Source: Begonia masoniana
Taxonomy: Eukaryota; Streptophyta; Magnoliopsida; Cucurbitales; Begoniaceae
Assembly: GCA_022432975.1 (NCBI GenBank)
Contig: CM039506.1
Location: 16,070,121-16,134,120, forward strand
Length of the DNA stretch: 64,000 nt
Direction of reading: 5' to 3'
In this document: positions 34,630 through 47,800 of the stretch, one piece after another
Position numbering within the stretch: position 1 is the stretch's first letter
Layout: each line of letters starts with the position of its first letter
Made by a program: the position numbers and the translations under genes
Notes under the pieces: generated by a model
Database searches by the model: none
The model's input: the letters and a program-made list of their open reading frames with translations, nothing else
Told to the model about the DNA's origin: nothing

Positions 34630-35061
34630 ATGATTCTCGACCATGGTACAATGATATCAGCCAGCACAGACGGATGCTTAAAATTATGGGACGTAGAAAA
34701 CTCCAATGCAATTCGCACGTACAAAGGGCATGTAAACATTCAGAGTTTCATTGGGTTATCAGTGTGGAGAAACGGAGTGCTAATTGGGTGTGGTTTGGAA
34801 AACAACCAAGTATTTGTATACGACACTAGGTAGGAGGAGAGAATTTGGGTGCATGAGTTCGAGCCGACCGATGCTTTGAGATCGAGCCATGGGTTCGTGA
34901 GTAGTGTGTGTTGGAGGCAAGAGGGTGTAGACGAGTGTACTCTAGTGGCCGATGGGTCGGATTGGGTTTTGCAAGTTTTTGTTGGCAAAAAGCCTCCAAA
35001 ATTGTATGACTGTTATAATATTGAAAGAAGAAATCACAGCAAGAAAATGGTATATAATTAG
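34630..35061 (+). pseudogene. RUP1/RUP2-like WD40 gene fragment
   Basis: The C-terminal WD repeats are readable in one frame: SASTDGCLKLWDVE, GHVNIQSFIGLSVW, GCGLENNQVFVYDTR, and, after a TAG stop (34831-34833), GFVSSVCWRQ, TLVADGSDWVLQVFVG. The wording matches plant RUP (repressor of UV-B photomorphogenesis) proteins, which are small nuclear WD40 proteins that recycle UVR8. That is from memory. COP1/SPA-type WD40 is the alternative. The stop sits where a Trp codon (TGG) is expected after R. The N-terminal propeller blades are missing. It lies just downstream of satellite cluster 2. Confidence 0.6.
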
Positions 35062-35379
35062 TTAAGCCATTACAGTAATGATTCATGTGAAACATTGGTC
35101 AATCTTGAGATTTATGTAATTGAGGGAAATTGGTAGTTGTTCAATTTTCTCTACGTTATATCTCATCAAATAATTTAATTATCTTGAAGTGTCTACATTA
35201 TTCAATATGTGAAGGGATGATATTCGATATTTGAAGTGTAATTTTATAATTACATTGAATAATTATAAACTATCTACTTTATTCTTATTATAATATAAGA
35301 ATATTTCTTTAACATTATTTTTCAAGATATTGGCATTGGAGGCTTTTGCAATGAAATAGGGTTAAACGAAAAACATTAC
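35062..35379. other. AT-rich sequence, no gene seen
   Basis: This is AT-rich sequence after the WD40 fragment with no reading frame or repeat I can identify. The left boundary of the LTR that follows is somewhere near its end. Confidence 0.4.
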
Positions 35380-37137
35380 CCCCTTTTGCATTTTTGCCGA
35401 CTGATTGGTCGACTTTGCTTAGAATTAATAAGAGAGGATTATTAGGTCACCTTCCCTGCTTTTCAAAATACCCGACTTTACACATAAATCAACATCAAAA
35501 TCAGACCATCCAATCCTTCCACAAAACGTACCTCATCCATAAAAAACTATTTAAATTCATTCATAATATTCTCAAAACATTCAACTTTAAACTAAAACCC
35601 ATATTTCAACAAAATATATCATTTCCATTAAAATCTATCATTTTCTATGCAAAGCATTTCTATGTGTAAAAACATGTGTTAATAAATCATTTAATCCCAT
35701 AAGTGTATATTTCACATAACTTAAACCCAAAAGTTAACCCCAAAACTTACGTACTCTCCCACGGATCTAAATTGCCTTAATAACACAAAAGCCTCCATGG
35801 ACGTGCTCCGTCAACTGCCTCCTCAATCTGGTCGGTGTATAAGACTATCACTTGTACTCTCATCACCTACATTATCAAGGTTCATCTAATGAGTCTAACG
35901 CTCAGCATGTAATGTCAATAAAAATATGCATGCTCATGGATATGCGTGTTCGTCAAAACAATGTCATTTGCATCTTTTCTTTCTCTGACTCTAGTCATAT
36001 AGGTTAGCTCACGCTAGAGGAGCAGGCACACCTGGCGGTCCCCTTTGTACGTGACGACCTACCTCACTCTTAAGAGGAGGGGGGGGGGAGCAGGCACAAC
36101 TTACGGTCCCCTTTGTACGAGACAACCATACTATTATTCTTGCCCAAACATGACCACTTACGTATTTTACTTTCATTTTATTTTTTATCTTTCTTACATG
36201 AAAACATATGCATAAATTCATCTTCTATGATTTCGTAAAACATGATGCATGAATGCATAAACAATACATATCAACATATCCTCAATTTAATATAATCATA
36301 AACATATCCTCAAAGTAATAACAATAAACAATCTAACAATCTAACCATAACAGCAAGCTAAATCTATAACATAATCTATTCATTCCTACCAATCCATAAC
36401 TATATATTCTAACAAGTCTTATAAATCACCTAATTCAATCCATCAATAACGATTATCTTCCTAGCACCTTGTGATGTAGGCCAATCGGCCAAACACATGT
36501 AACATTACTTACCTCAGGTCCTTAGTTCAATTAAAGCAATTGATCACTTTTCTTTGCAACTTGGAAACCTATATCACATAATTCCACCATTAGGAATGTA
36601 ATACCTCAAGCCAAATTTAAGCCATGCATCATAAGTTATATAGCTATCCAATTTGAGAAATTCTAAATCCAAACGAGAGGGAGAGAAGAAAAAAGCTTGG
36701 CGCAGGAGAGGAAGAACGCAGGAGGGAGAGGGGTTTTCGCTAGATAGGGTTTCTTCGTGGGAGGAAGGGGAAAAAGTGTCTTTGTTGGAGAGGGAGAATC
36801 GTGAAGGAGAAGGTGAGTTATAGGGTTTTTGTTAGTTTTTTTCCCCTTTTTCTTTTGTCTTTCAATTGACAAAAACTAGAGGGAGGCTTCTTGGAGAAGC
36901 TAAGCATAGGTGATGTGTCACCCTCCTATTGGCTCACTCTCACCAAACCTTCCTTCCTTCCAAAATTGCCCTTCCATTAATCTAACTAAATCCTTAACCC
37001 ATTTAGTTTACCTCATTAACCCAGTTACCTATTTAACCTTATAATAATATTTTCCATACTTTAATAAACGTTAAACCTTATGACATAAAATGTCACACAT
37101 TAAAGAAAATTATTCGATAAATTTTCTAGGTGTTGCA
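35380..37137 (-). mobile_element. Family-F long LTR (3' LTR), left edge uncertain
   Basis: The right edge is sharp. On the minus strand a purine tract (37150-37141, AAGGAGGGTG) is followed after three bases by TGCAACACC, a gypsy 3' LTR start. Inside are GATGTAGGCCAATCGGCC near 36473, CTTAC|CTCAGG near 36513, ATGCATCAT-type sequence near 36245, the acceptor-like block CACCTACATTATC near 35865, and a duplicated GGTCCCCTTTGTACG block (36037-36120). I could not find a clean left end or target duplication, so the start is approximate. Confidence 0.55.
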
Positions 37138-37150
37138 TTTCACCCTCCTT

Positions 37151-37939
37151 ATTTAAATTTTGTCCTCAAAATTTGTCTATTATTTAATCTTGAATCACAA
37201 AAAATACTCTCTTCATCATATTTCTCACCAATTCTTTCATTCAAAATCCTCATTTCCTTCTCTTCTCTCCCCTATTTCTCTTATTTCCAATTTACCATTT
37301 TTCATTTCTTCCACATACTTACTCTTGTTACATTTCTCACTTTTCATATATTCCCTCATTCTTTCCTAGATCATTCTATTCTTTTCCTATTATCCAAACT
37401 TCTCTTTCACTTTCCTCATTATCTATATTTCTTTTCTTATTTATTTTCTCTATTTATAACTTTTCCTCACTTTCTCCTCAAACCTCATGATTTCTTTACT
37501 CATATATATATCTTTAGTAACTTCTGTACTTCATCAATAAAAATTAAAATTCACCTACTTCCTTGGGCAGTCAAACTATTCGTTAGCTATTCAAATGAAG
37601 TTTTCATACTTAAGGTTTTCAATACCTAAATCATTATCTCATCGGCAAGATAATTTTAGAATAATGTTTAAGAACATTGATAAATATAGGTTTCCTGAAT
37701 TTTAGTCCCATTATTCTTTGATAATGTGTAATATGCGGCAATAGGATGCATAAAATTATAAACATAAGTTATTAATGATTCATAATAGGCCAAACTATAA
37801 TTTTCTTTTGGCTTCCATAATAAACTAAACGCATTACTAAATTTAATGACTAAATTATTGTAAATCAATAATAAACTAATATTACTGATCATAATATTGA
37901 TCTATTATAAGTATGTAACGCGGAAAAATGCATAAATTC
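37151..37939. other. Pyrimidine-rich low-complexity and decayed internal sequence
   Basis: 37190-37510 is strongly T/C-rich (runs of TTTCTCC and CTTTTC words) and yields long but low-complexity open frames. 37640-37939 is AT-rich without features. By position this is the remnant of a gypsy internal region between gag (37.94-38.87 kb) and the PPT at 37.15 kb. Pol is missing. Confidence 0.45.
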
Positions 37940-38868
37940 CTTAGTGCAAAACATTGGTAGCATCGGCCTGAGCCAGCTTTGCATTCGTCAAAGTGCTATT
38001 TCTCGCATTTTGGGCACTGAGGAACTTGTGAAGGCCCTTGAGGACATTTTCCTCTTTCTTGGTCAAGCTTTTCGTTATTAGGCCTCTTCACGCCTCTTTG
38101 CTGGAATTGTCACCCTTTGTTTTGTTGTTGTGGCTGAACTTCTCTAAAGAACTTTCTTGGAGGCTCTCTTTGCCTTTGAAACTTTAATTCTACCTCCTCC
38201 ACTTCTAAAGCTTTGACCACCATCTTCGAATATGGCACATCATGGATTCCGGATATTTTGACTCCTCTGTAAATCTCCATCTTCAGGCCTTGCACAAATT
38301 GATGCACCTTATGTTCATTGTTACTCACCAGGTGCCCCACAAAACGAGACAGAGATTCAAACTTCCGGCACATTCTGACACCGATCCATATTGGCAAAGT
38401 TGAACAAACTTTACTAATTTATTCGCTCTAATGGTTTGGTTGACGTATTTAACGTAGAATGCATCCTTGAACTGCCCCCATGTCATTTCCTTCACATTGC
38501 GCATACTCTTTATCGTATCCCACCAATATCGTGTGTCTTTCGCCAGCATGAACACCGCACAAGAAATCTTTGTCTCCTTCTTTGATTTTGGCGTACTCAA
38601 ATATGTCCTCTAGTAATCGGATCCATTTCTCCGCAAGAGTCGGGTTCGTAGATTGCCCATAAAAATTCGGAGGTTGAAGCCGCTTGAATCCTTCGCAGCT
38701 TAGATCGTTGGATGTATTGGAACTCAAATTTCCTTGTTCTTCCCTGGCCATGAACCTTTCTAATTGTTGGGATTGGCGATCAACTAAGTCTAACAATCGC
38801 CTAATTGCATCATCTCTTTCGTCCACTAGTCTCCTTTGTTCTCTTACCATGAGGTTGTTCTTAAACAA
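37940..38868 (-). pseudogene. Ty3/gypsy gag pseudogene
   Basis: A start codon at 38868 opens a coiled N-terminus (VDERDDAIRRLLDLVDRQ). Then come LQPPNFYGQS, WIRLLEDIFEYAK and, after frame changes, YWWDTIKSM, MTWGQFKDAFYVKY and FESLSRFVGHLV. A decayed zinc knuckle (CPKC...HFDEC) lies near 37980-38020. At least two frameshifts and a stop are present. The PBS lies ~120 bases upstream, so the layout LTR-PBS-gag is kept. Confidence 0.8.
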
Positions 38869-38988
38869 ATCATAACATAAATAAAATACTTAATAACATA
38901 ACTTAACTTAAATACTTACAGTTGATGAAGCGTGTCCATGTGGAGGCTTGTGCTGTTAGGCAGTCTACAAAAACGATTTTAACCCAGT

Positions 38989-39001
38989 GGCTCCGATACC
39001 A
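38989..39001 (-). promoter_or_regulatory. Primer binding site, variant tRNA-iMet type
   Basis: The minus strand reads TGGTATCGGAGCC, one base different from the usual TGGTATCAGAGC. It lies five bases from the LTR edge at 39007. Confidence 0.75.
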
Positions 39002-39244
39002 TTAATTGTCACGACCCGGATCACGAAACCCGGATCGTGAGCACTATTCGTAAAAACGTTTCGTAAAATATGCTGAAGACTTTTAACTTCACTTAAAATG
39101 CTTATAAAATAATTGAAAACGTTTAAAAACGTGTTAATAAATAATTGTTAATGAGTGGTTAAACTTTGGTTTAAAAATAAAAGAGGGAAGATGTTTTTTT
39201 TTTTTAACTTAAGGGGCCGATCGATTGGCCAAAGGGCGTCGATC

Positions 39245-41810
39245 TGTAACGCCCCCGAACCTACCCTGGCTCGGAGCGCTACTTTGCTAACCAATCTCAC
39301 ATTCAAACATAATTTAAAATAAAATCTAAGTCTCTCAAAACTCTCTTATGTTATAACTGCCCAGACTCAGCACCACGGCGTCCTTCCCGAAAATTTCGGC
39401 AAAGTAACGCCTAAAAATGGCGCCTCCAAAATGCTAGGTACCTGCATAAAATCCAGTCCCAACCAAACTAGAACATTCCAACCATCTAGCCAACCTACGA
39501 AATTCCCAAATAACAGTACAGAGGGAACTAAAATGCTAACATCCCTAAATGAAGAAAGTCCACAGTACAGGGCGACACATCACCCTTAACTATGATTATA
39601 TACACCAGATACAAATAGCTATGCAATAACTCTAAAGACAACATCAACCAAAAAGACAACTCTACAAACCACCAAAATAATTACAATTTATACACGACCC
39701 CAAAATACTGTTCCACCCACATCATTCCGAAGACCATGGTCGAGATGCCCCGACAATTGCCCGCACCGGCATACCGCGTACATCCTCGACTGTGTCCCAA
39801 TCCTAGCTTGCCTCGTAGCTGTAACCTGTACTCCTGTCGTTACCTACACCACAGAACACACACACACACGTAATCTTACGCTTAGCAAGTAGGGAATAAC
39901 AAATATAAACATACACAATACACAACCCCAACACATGCTGCCTCTACTCACTCTGTTGTTTTCATTTCGTTTTCGTTTTATTAATCTTTCCACTTTCACA
40001 CGTGAATCAAGTAGGCACACATCTGAGCTCCCCGCTCATTGGACGGCCTCGCCTTGATCCACGGAGCAAGATCGGCCAGCTCACGCCCGGGTCCCCCCCA
40101 TTGGACGGCCGCACACAATCTTCTCCCTTCCCCTGTCACATGTGAATCAAGTAGGCACACATCCGAGCTCCCCGCTCATTGGACGACCACGCCTTGATCC
40201 ACGGAGCAAGATTGGCCAGCTCACGCCCGGGTCCCCCCCATTGGATGGCCGCACACAATCTTCTCCAACAGCACTTACGTATTTTCAACTTTATATCTCT
40301 AGTAGAGTCCCGACTCAATGCCTCCCCGGCATATTGCAAGTGCCTCCCCGGTAACTTGCATAACCATACCTCGAGTGGAGTCCTAACTCACTGCCTCCCC
40401 GGCATATTGCAAGTGCCTCCCCGGCAACTTGCATAACCTGGCGACTCTACTCAACTTTATAACCTGGCGACTCTACTCAACTTTATTTTTCTTAAGCTTT
40501 CTTTTTACGTTTCACACACCTTTCACATCATGCACAAACTCATTTTCGTAATGATACTCAACACGTGCTTAACATAAATAAATCAAATAACTTAAAAACG
40601 ATGCATGATACTCAACACGTGCTTAACAAAAATCAACCAGCCAACACAATCAAACAACAACCCTACCGTTCTGTGGTGTAGGCCAGAAGGCAACAAAAAA
40701 GCACTCTACTACTTACCTGTCGTCCTAGCTCACTGAGGATACTCGATTACCTGTCCACCTACGGCTTGACCTACGACAAATATTCAAACTTTATTAAAAT
40801 CAAGACTACATTCATCAATTACTCTCAAACTACTATTTTTATCCTAACCCAACGAAAACCTAACTAAACGGGCCAATAATTTGAGTTCGGTAAAAACCGA
40901 CCCAAAACTTCGAACGCGCGTAACTTTTGCTTCGGATATCTAAATCGAAAGATTCCAGCGGCCACGTACTGCTCTAATAACCTATTTTAACCTGCCAAAA
41001 TGAATTTGAAAACAAACGACCCTAGCTAGGTCAAAAATCAGAAAACCCGAACTGCCCCTTCACCCGGAAAATTCCCTTTTCCAATTTTCCATCAATTCAC
41101 ACTCAAATCCTCACCAATCAACCACCCACACCTTAAATTTGAATAATCTAACCAAAAATCCCGAACTAGAAGCCAAAACCTGAAATGCCACAAAGAGGGC
41201 TTTCTGATTTTTGCCCAAACGGGCTCACCATGGCCAAGCGATGAAAGCCGGTCCAGGGGTCGGCAAACCCATGCCGAAGGCGGCAAATTTAGGCCGGTGA
41301 TCGGAGCTCTAACTAACACATCACCCTCGGCCACGACAGAACCGAAACAGGGCGAAAATCAAACCTTACCAGTCAGTTCGCGCGCGGAGAAGGCCGGAAA
41401 CCTGCTCCTCGTCTTCGTCTGGCCGGAGACCGTCGGAAGTCGCCGGTGATCGGCGCCGAACCTCCCTCGCGTCGCCTTCTCCCTTCTCCCCTGTTCGGCC
41501 CTCGGCGCTCGGGTGCTCGACAGAATAGCTTCGGCTATTCTGTCGTTTTAGTTATTTATTTATTTTTTATTTAATTAATAATAATAATAAATGATAATAA
41601 TAAAACTAAAACAATTTCTTTAATTAAAACTAACTAATTACCGTTTTGCCCTCTCGTGTTTTCGACCATTCAATATTTCGTTAAATCTCGCTCGTTCGTA
41701 AATTAGAAACTTTCATAAATTGACTCTCATCCCGTTCTTTTAATTACTTTACCTTTTTATTATTTCCTAAGATCCATAACTATATTAAATCAAAAACCTC
41801 GGGTGTTACA
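39245..41810 (-). mobile_element. Family-D solo LTR, 2.57 kb, perfect target duplication
   Basis: The LTR runs TGTAACGCCCCCG to CTCGGGTGTTACA. CGATC lies directly before (39240-39244) and after (41811-41815). It shares AGCACCACGGCGTCC and the CGCCT(G/A)AAAATGGCGCC block with 18075-21814. The micro-exon-like block on the minus strand (40770-40717, 54 nt) ends in CAG|GTAAGT. A ~180-bp block is duplicated (40005-40265: AGGCACACATC(T/C)GAGCTCCC...), as is a ~75-bp block (40310-40440). Confidence 0.93.
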
Positions 41811-41920
41811 CGATCGATCGGCACTACTCAGGTGCGTACGACCATAGTTCCCAGCAGGGGGCGATCGGTCGGCTCTCTCAGCCGACCAATTGGCAGACCC
41901 GCTGCCTTGCGGTTGGTTCG

Positions 41921-44501
41921 TATAATACCCGGCTTTACAGGAATATTAATATCTTAAATATAAATGATATTTTAGTAAATATGTCAAATCAAGCCCGTTT
42001 TACAAAAAGGAAGCGTTATTAGAACCCTAATTGTTAATATGGGTTTTAGGAAAATTCTAGAAATTTTAGGAGTTGTAACGCTAATTTACGAGAATTAAGT
42101 TTCTCGTAATATAAAGGATGTTTTAGTAAAAATAGTAAACGAGGTCCGTTTGGCGAACGAATAGTTTTATTAGGACTCTAATAATAAGTTGGAATTACTG
42201 GTGAAATAAGAAAATTTGGAGAAACCGAATCGTTAGCTAAATAATGAAACAAATGACGAAATTAATATAAAAATCAATGGAGGGGCAATTAGATAATTTT
42301 GCAAACCAAATTTAATAAAAGCTTAATTCCTCCTCCTTCTCGACACCCACGATTTCACAGAGAGAAGAACTCTCCTTCTCCCTCCAGCGATCTCATTCCA
42401 GGCGACGGCGATTCCACTCCCGGCAACCAACGTTCCTCCGATCGACTTCCGTTCTTCACGTTTTCTCCTCCTTTCACAACCTTAGGTAAGAATCCGTAGT
42501 TTTGTTACGTTGGATTTAGATTTCTAGGGTTTAAAACGATTAGGGTTTCGTTTAGGGTTTTGTGAAAAACGTGGTCTAAAGCTAGGAATCAGTAGGATTA
42601 CCGTATTTGTGAGTATATTGAACGTATTAAACGTTATTAGACGAAGTTAAGTGATTTAGGACGTATGTTAGGGTTGGATGAATTTTCGAGGTTTTTGGAA
42701 AAACTCGTTAATGGTGGTTTGAGGTATCGAGGGTAAATTGTTCGATAAAATGCCTCGATTAGTTAAATTAGAATTTTAGGAAAACTCCTTTAGTTAACGA
42801 TTTCATTAATTTGGACGTTAATGGTTCAAACGCATTTTAATGATAATTTTTGTGTATTACCTTAGGTAAACCACGCTCGTGGATGGAGCTAGCATTGCAA
42901 CGGACGCGAGGTAAGTCTTCGTGACTTGTTTGGCCGATTTGGCCTACACCATAAGAAATTGTTGGTTCGAGGATTTTGGAGATGTTTGATTGTTTTGGGT
43001 AATAGGTCGGGTAGTTAGTGAGTTTTAATTGTGCAATATTTTAGTTTACTGTTTGTTGTGTTTTAAGGTCGTTTATTGTATTGTTTATTGTATTGCACGT
43101 GTTCATGCATCATTGTTTTCTAAAGGCATGAAAATAATTTCTATGCAAGTTTTCATGAAAAGGAAAAGGATAACGAAAAGGTATGAATGTATGTAATCTG
43201 GCCACGTCGGTGGTGGTGGTTCAGACATGGCTGCTTGGGGAGCATGTTTTCCCCTCGGGTAGATACGAGGGGCTATCCAATCGCCGGATGTGCCGCTCCT
43301 ATCTACTGAGAGTGAGGCCCCGGTGACGTATATGTAATGAAATGAAATGTATAGTGAAAAGGTAGGGAGCATGTTTTATGATCTGCATGCATAGTATTCA
43401 CTTGCATTCACTTAGATTTACTGAGTCTCTAGCTCACATGTTTAATTCTATGGTGTAGGTGATTTCGAGACAGGTGAGGAAGACGTCCCTCCGCCTGAAG
43501 TATGAGCACGTTGAAGGAGGATGGCCCGTGGGAGTGCGCTGGCAGTCGGTGCGTAATTTTGACCCGTGGGTCGTAGGTAAACGTTTTAGGAATTGATAGA
43601 TAAGATGTAGGAAATTGTATAGTTAAACATTTTAAGATGTTTGGATCTGGATAGATAATATATAATGTTTTTGGAAAATTGAAAGTATTTTGTAATGTTT
43701 TGACGTTTTCAAACAGGAGGAAATGTTAAACTTTTAAACGGAACCACGCGGTTCATTTTTATGAAATTTGGTTATATTTAAAATGTGTTTTGAGTCGGTG
43801 AACGGGTGATATGTAGCGAGTGAAATGTATGTGGGTGGTAGTGTTATTGTGTAGAAGTTTTTATGAAATGTATATGGTGATTGGATGAGGAAAATGAGTG
43901 AGGTTTATGTGAGTTGTGTGCAGGGTAACAATGAAAAGGGTGAAGGAAGAAAAAGAAAAGAGAAGGGGGTGAAAGTCCTCTGGAATTTGGATTCCAGAGG
44001 ACTTGGCGATCCATCGCCAGGGAGGGCGATCGATCGCCCCTCTTGGTCACGCTTTGGAAGAAATTCTAGAGCGTGTGCCGAGCGATCGCCTGGAGAGGCG
44101 ATCGCTGGGCAAAAATTGGCGATCGCTGAGGGCGATCGATCGCCTGTTTTGGGCGATCGCTGAGGGCGATCGATCGCCTGTTTTGGGCGATCGATCGCGC
44201 CTCAGCTTTTTCAACTGGTGATCGATCGCCTGTTTTGGGCGATCGATCGCCCCTTTACATTTCGGGACAATGTCCCTTTTTTGCCCTCCGCCTGATTTTT
44301 AATTGTTTAAAATGATTTTTATAGTTATATTTCAATCGTTTAGTATTTGTTTTAAGTACGGTTTAAATAGTTTAACAACTCAGATTTAATTGATTTTTTA
44401 AACAATGTTAACTATGTTAATTTTAGTTAAGTTCCGCTTAAACTGTAATTAAAATAAAAAATTTATACGGTAAAATTAGGATACGGGTAAGGGTCGTTAC
44501 A
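41921..44501 (+). mobile_element. Family-B solo LTR, 2.58 kb
   Basis: The LTR starts TATAATACCCGG (TG changed to TA) and ends GGGTCGTTACA. Flanks are GTTCG (41916-41920) and ATTCG (44502-44506), one mismatch. It carries a pyrimidine-rich leader (42310-42480), CCTTAG|GTAAGA (42486), CCTTAG| (42865), a 45-nt block, CGAG|GTAAGT (42911), ATGCATCAT (43104), acceptor-like GGTGTAG| (43458), and a cluster of GCGATCGATCGC palindromes (44004-44251). Confidence 0.9.
44004..44251. repeat. Cluster of GGCGATCGATCGCC palindromes
   Basis: Eleven sites occur in ~250 bp: six perfect or near-perfect GGCGATCGATCGCC, four GCGATCGC cores, and one variant with CCATCG. Several are joined by TGTTTTG or TGAG linkers. 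The sites lie near the 3' end of the family-B LTR. Confidence 0.9.
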
Positions 44502-44869
44502 ATTCGTGCCCTTTAAGCACCGATCGGTCGACATTTCTTGTCCAAGTTCGGTCTCCCCTTATTTCTACCATTTTCTGATGATTTTTCCACTTCACCTCCT
44601 TTCTTTTCCAGTCTACTTGCATGTCCCCAACAGTTTCCAACCACATTGGATGGAACAAACTTGTTTTGCACTTTAAGCTTAAATCATGCTATTTGAGAAC
44701 AAGTTTGTTGCATATTAAAGTTAGATATATGTTATGCTCACAAATTCGAAAATGTCACATGCTTAAATTGGTTGTTTGATGCTTTCGTTAGTCTTTGCAT
44801 AGTTAGGTTCACTACATTTTCCTTCCTATTACTTTGGTTTATTTTCCTTTCTACAACTTAGTAAAAAAA

Positions 44870-47800
44870 ATGAAAAATAGAAGTAGACTCACGCGAGAAC
44901 CCACCTTAGACCGAGGTCAAGAACTGAACCGGGGCAAGGACATTCCCCTATCAGAAACTCACGTCTATCAAGAAGGAGGATCGAGCATACAAGGGCAATT
45001 AAATGGCCTTAGTGGAGAAGTCAATAATCTAAGCCAACAACATAGAGATTTAAAGCCTTGGCATGAAGCACATTATGGAGACAAGAGAAATTCTTGTAAC
45101 ATTGAGCTTATGAGAATATTGCGTTCTTATAATTTTCAAATTATTAATTAATTTATTAGCTATTTTGAAGAAATGTGAAATAAGATTAGTGTTTAATTTT
45201 CTAATGTGGCAAATGTAATAACATGAGTTGAATAAAGATACTATGACAATGATAAACCATTTCACATTTTTTTCATTGCTCTTTCCATTATTTAAAGGGG
45301 GTCCATGATGTAAGTTTATTAACCATTAACTTGTGGAGCTGCTTAATGATATTAGTTTATGTGTTATTTTAAACTTACTGAAAATTATCAGCGTTATCAC
45401 ATGAACCTATGGGGCATATAATAATCTCCAGTATTCTTAATTATATAGTTCATTAACCATTAACTTGTAGTTATAAGCAAAGACTGCTTCATGGGTTTTG
45501 TAATGCTAAGGTTGATTTTTGTACTAGTTAATGATAGTCCTAAATTCTCCTCAGTGATATTAGTCATATCACATGCCTAATGTCTTAATGCCGATATCTA
45601 AAATGATGAATTTAGGCATGCCAAATTGTCAATACCTTTGTTCAATGGAACATGCAACAGAGATACATTTTTGGACTGATTAGACAAGGCCGAGAAAGTA
45701 TTCGACTACTATTGATATTCAAATCATTCCATGATACTAGTAGTAGTCGAACTAACTGGCTATGCATTTTTATGGAGGGAAATGAAGTTCCTCATGCGAC
45801 AGAAGTTCGTTTCTAGCCACTACCGACAAGAACTATTTCGAAGAACTTGATGCAAAAGGGACAAACGGTAGTAGAGTATCTGTAACGCCCCGAATTATAT
45901 AAACCCGGTTCGCTACACTTAACCGAATATAACTAAGAAACTTTGGACAAAATTTAAAATTTCGCTCGAAAGTCAAAATTTGACATTTTATAAAACCTCG
46001 AAATATTTAAAAAAAAAGCTAGCAGCGGAAATCATTTAAGCAAAAATAGAGTTAAACAAAACTATATAAAAGAAATGTTTGAATAATTGGTTGGAATAGT
46101 AAGAAACAATCGGCCAAAGGAAATAAGGGTTTAAATTGTGAAATACTCGAAAAGTTACAGAAGTCAAACATATCTACCACCGAGCAAAGTCAACGGAAGA
46201 GGCTGAAACTGGAACCAGAAGGCTTCCCTGTTGACAAGCGACAAAACTTTGGCTACATCAACCGGTCACAAAACGATAAAACACTTCCTACATCCACCGG
46301 TGACGTCAGCCATCATCCGGTCACAAAACGACAAAACACTTCCTACATCCACCGGTGACGTGAGCCATCATCCGATCGGCTTTATCATATATCCACCGGT
46401 GACATCAGCCGAATGATTCATTCATCCGATCGACTTTATCATACATCCACCAGTAAAACAAGCTACATATACCGATTACTAAACGACAAATTACATTCTG
46501 TATCATCCGATGGCTTCCACTGAGGACATCTTCTGATAGACAACAGAACAACAACTCAACTTCTGTCGATAGACTTCATCTACCGATAGAGAACAGAATA
46601 ACAACTCAACATCTGCCGATAGACTTCATCTACCGACAGAGAACAGAACAACAACTCTAACTACGGAAAGGAATTTAATCACTTCACTGAAACCATTCAG
46701 AAACAATTCAAACCATTGCATTACTAAAATCCAGTGAGTACTAACGTAAAATCCCAACAGAATACTATTATCAGTAAATCTAAAAAAAAAAAGGTATTCA
46801 AAACATTGAAACCATTACGGTTATGAAAATTCAACACACTTAAATTGAAACATTGTCAACTAAACCTTCATACTACTGACACCAGTTAACCCGCCTCATC
46901 AGTTTACTAGACCGAAACATGAATGTACTCCTCCAACCTCATCTATTCATCTATGCACACAAGGAAATCACCTGCAGTATCCTCAACACCTACATCACAA
47001 AACTCATCTATTAGCCTAATGCTAAGTAAGTAAAGCAGTAAGAAAATGAGATGCTGAAACGTTGAAACACAAAATTCCTAAACATGCAAATTTCTACTTT
47101 CTCATCTCAGTTGCATTCACATTCATTCATAACTGATCTGATCCCTCGGTTCCCTTAGGGAGTGGGATCAATCCTCCCAATATTATACATCCTCTACTCG
47201 ATTAAGGGGCGGATGGATTCCCTTAATAGCTAATCTGATCTCTCAGTTCCCTTGGGAGTTAGATCAATCTCCCAATGTTATAAATCCACTACATCAATTA
47301 AGGGGCGGATTAGTTCCCTTAATAGCTATCATAACACGTTTTGTTCATGCCTTACCATTCATTCCATGTAAATTCATTTTCGTGTTTCTTCAAAAACATG
47401 ATGCATGACATAAAGAAACACTCAAACATGCATAACCCTACTGTTTTGTGATGTAGGCCCGAAGGCACATACAATACTTCACTTACCTGGATTCCTGGTG
47501 AATACTCGGTTAGGAGTTGCTTCAAAATTGCTCACCTAGAACCATAAACAGAGCATTAAGCCAATCCTTAGAAATCCTCGTTCTAAAGCATTCAGAAAAC
47601 CTAAGTGAACAGTTAGGAGTTCTATTCACTGAGCATCCCCAAATTTTACACTAAACCCGAATCTACTCTCATTCACAACATCCGCGAAATCCCCACATTA
47701 TACTCCATCAGTTGTCTAACTGCTTAGACTCGAGAGAAATGAGGAAAACTTACCAGGTTGAAAGGGAAATCGGGTGGGAGAATCGCCGAGAGCTCTGCTG

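Larger units (their letters stand above)
39007..44560 (-). mobile_element. Family-E 5' LTR, split by two solo LTRs
   Basis: The LTR edge TGTCACGACCCGG at 39007 faces the PBS. Its sequence is visible at 39007-39244, 41816-41920 and from 44507 on. The pieces share GATCGATTGG, CGATCGGTCGG and CGATCGGTCGAC words. A family-D and a family-B solo LTR lie in the gaps. I could not find the far end, so the right coordinate is a minimum estimate. Confidence 0.55.

Noticed and set aside
34630..35061. Calling the WD40 fragment a working gene
   Set aside because: It has a stop where the conserved Trp is expected and lacks the upstream propeller blades.
37090..37629. 179-codon plus-strand frame rich in Phe, Leu and Ser
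   Set aside because: Pyrimidine-rich low-complexity DNA. Composition alone explains the open frame.
44004..44251. Bacterial or cyanobacterial contamination suggested by GCGATCGC words
   Set aside because: The cluster lies inside an LTR with plant-type flanks, a target duplication and the shared plant LTR plan. The words are a local repeat.
35380..44560. Treating the 35.4-37.1-kb LTR and the 39.0-kb LTR as the two ends of one complete element
   Set aside because: Their terminal sequences do not match (TGCAACACC start against an unknown far end; no TGTCACGACCC at the left). The order PPT-gag-PBS fits one element, but the LTR match could not be shown.
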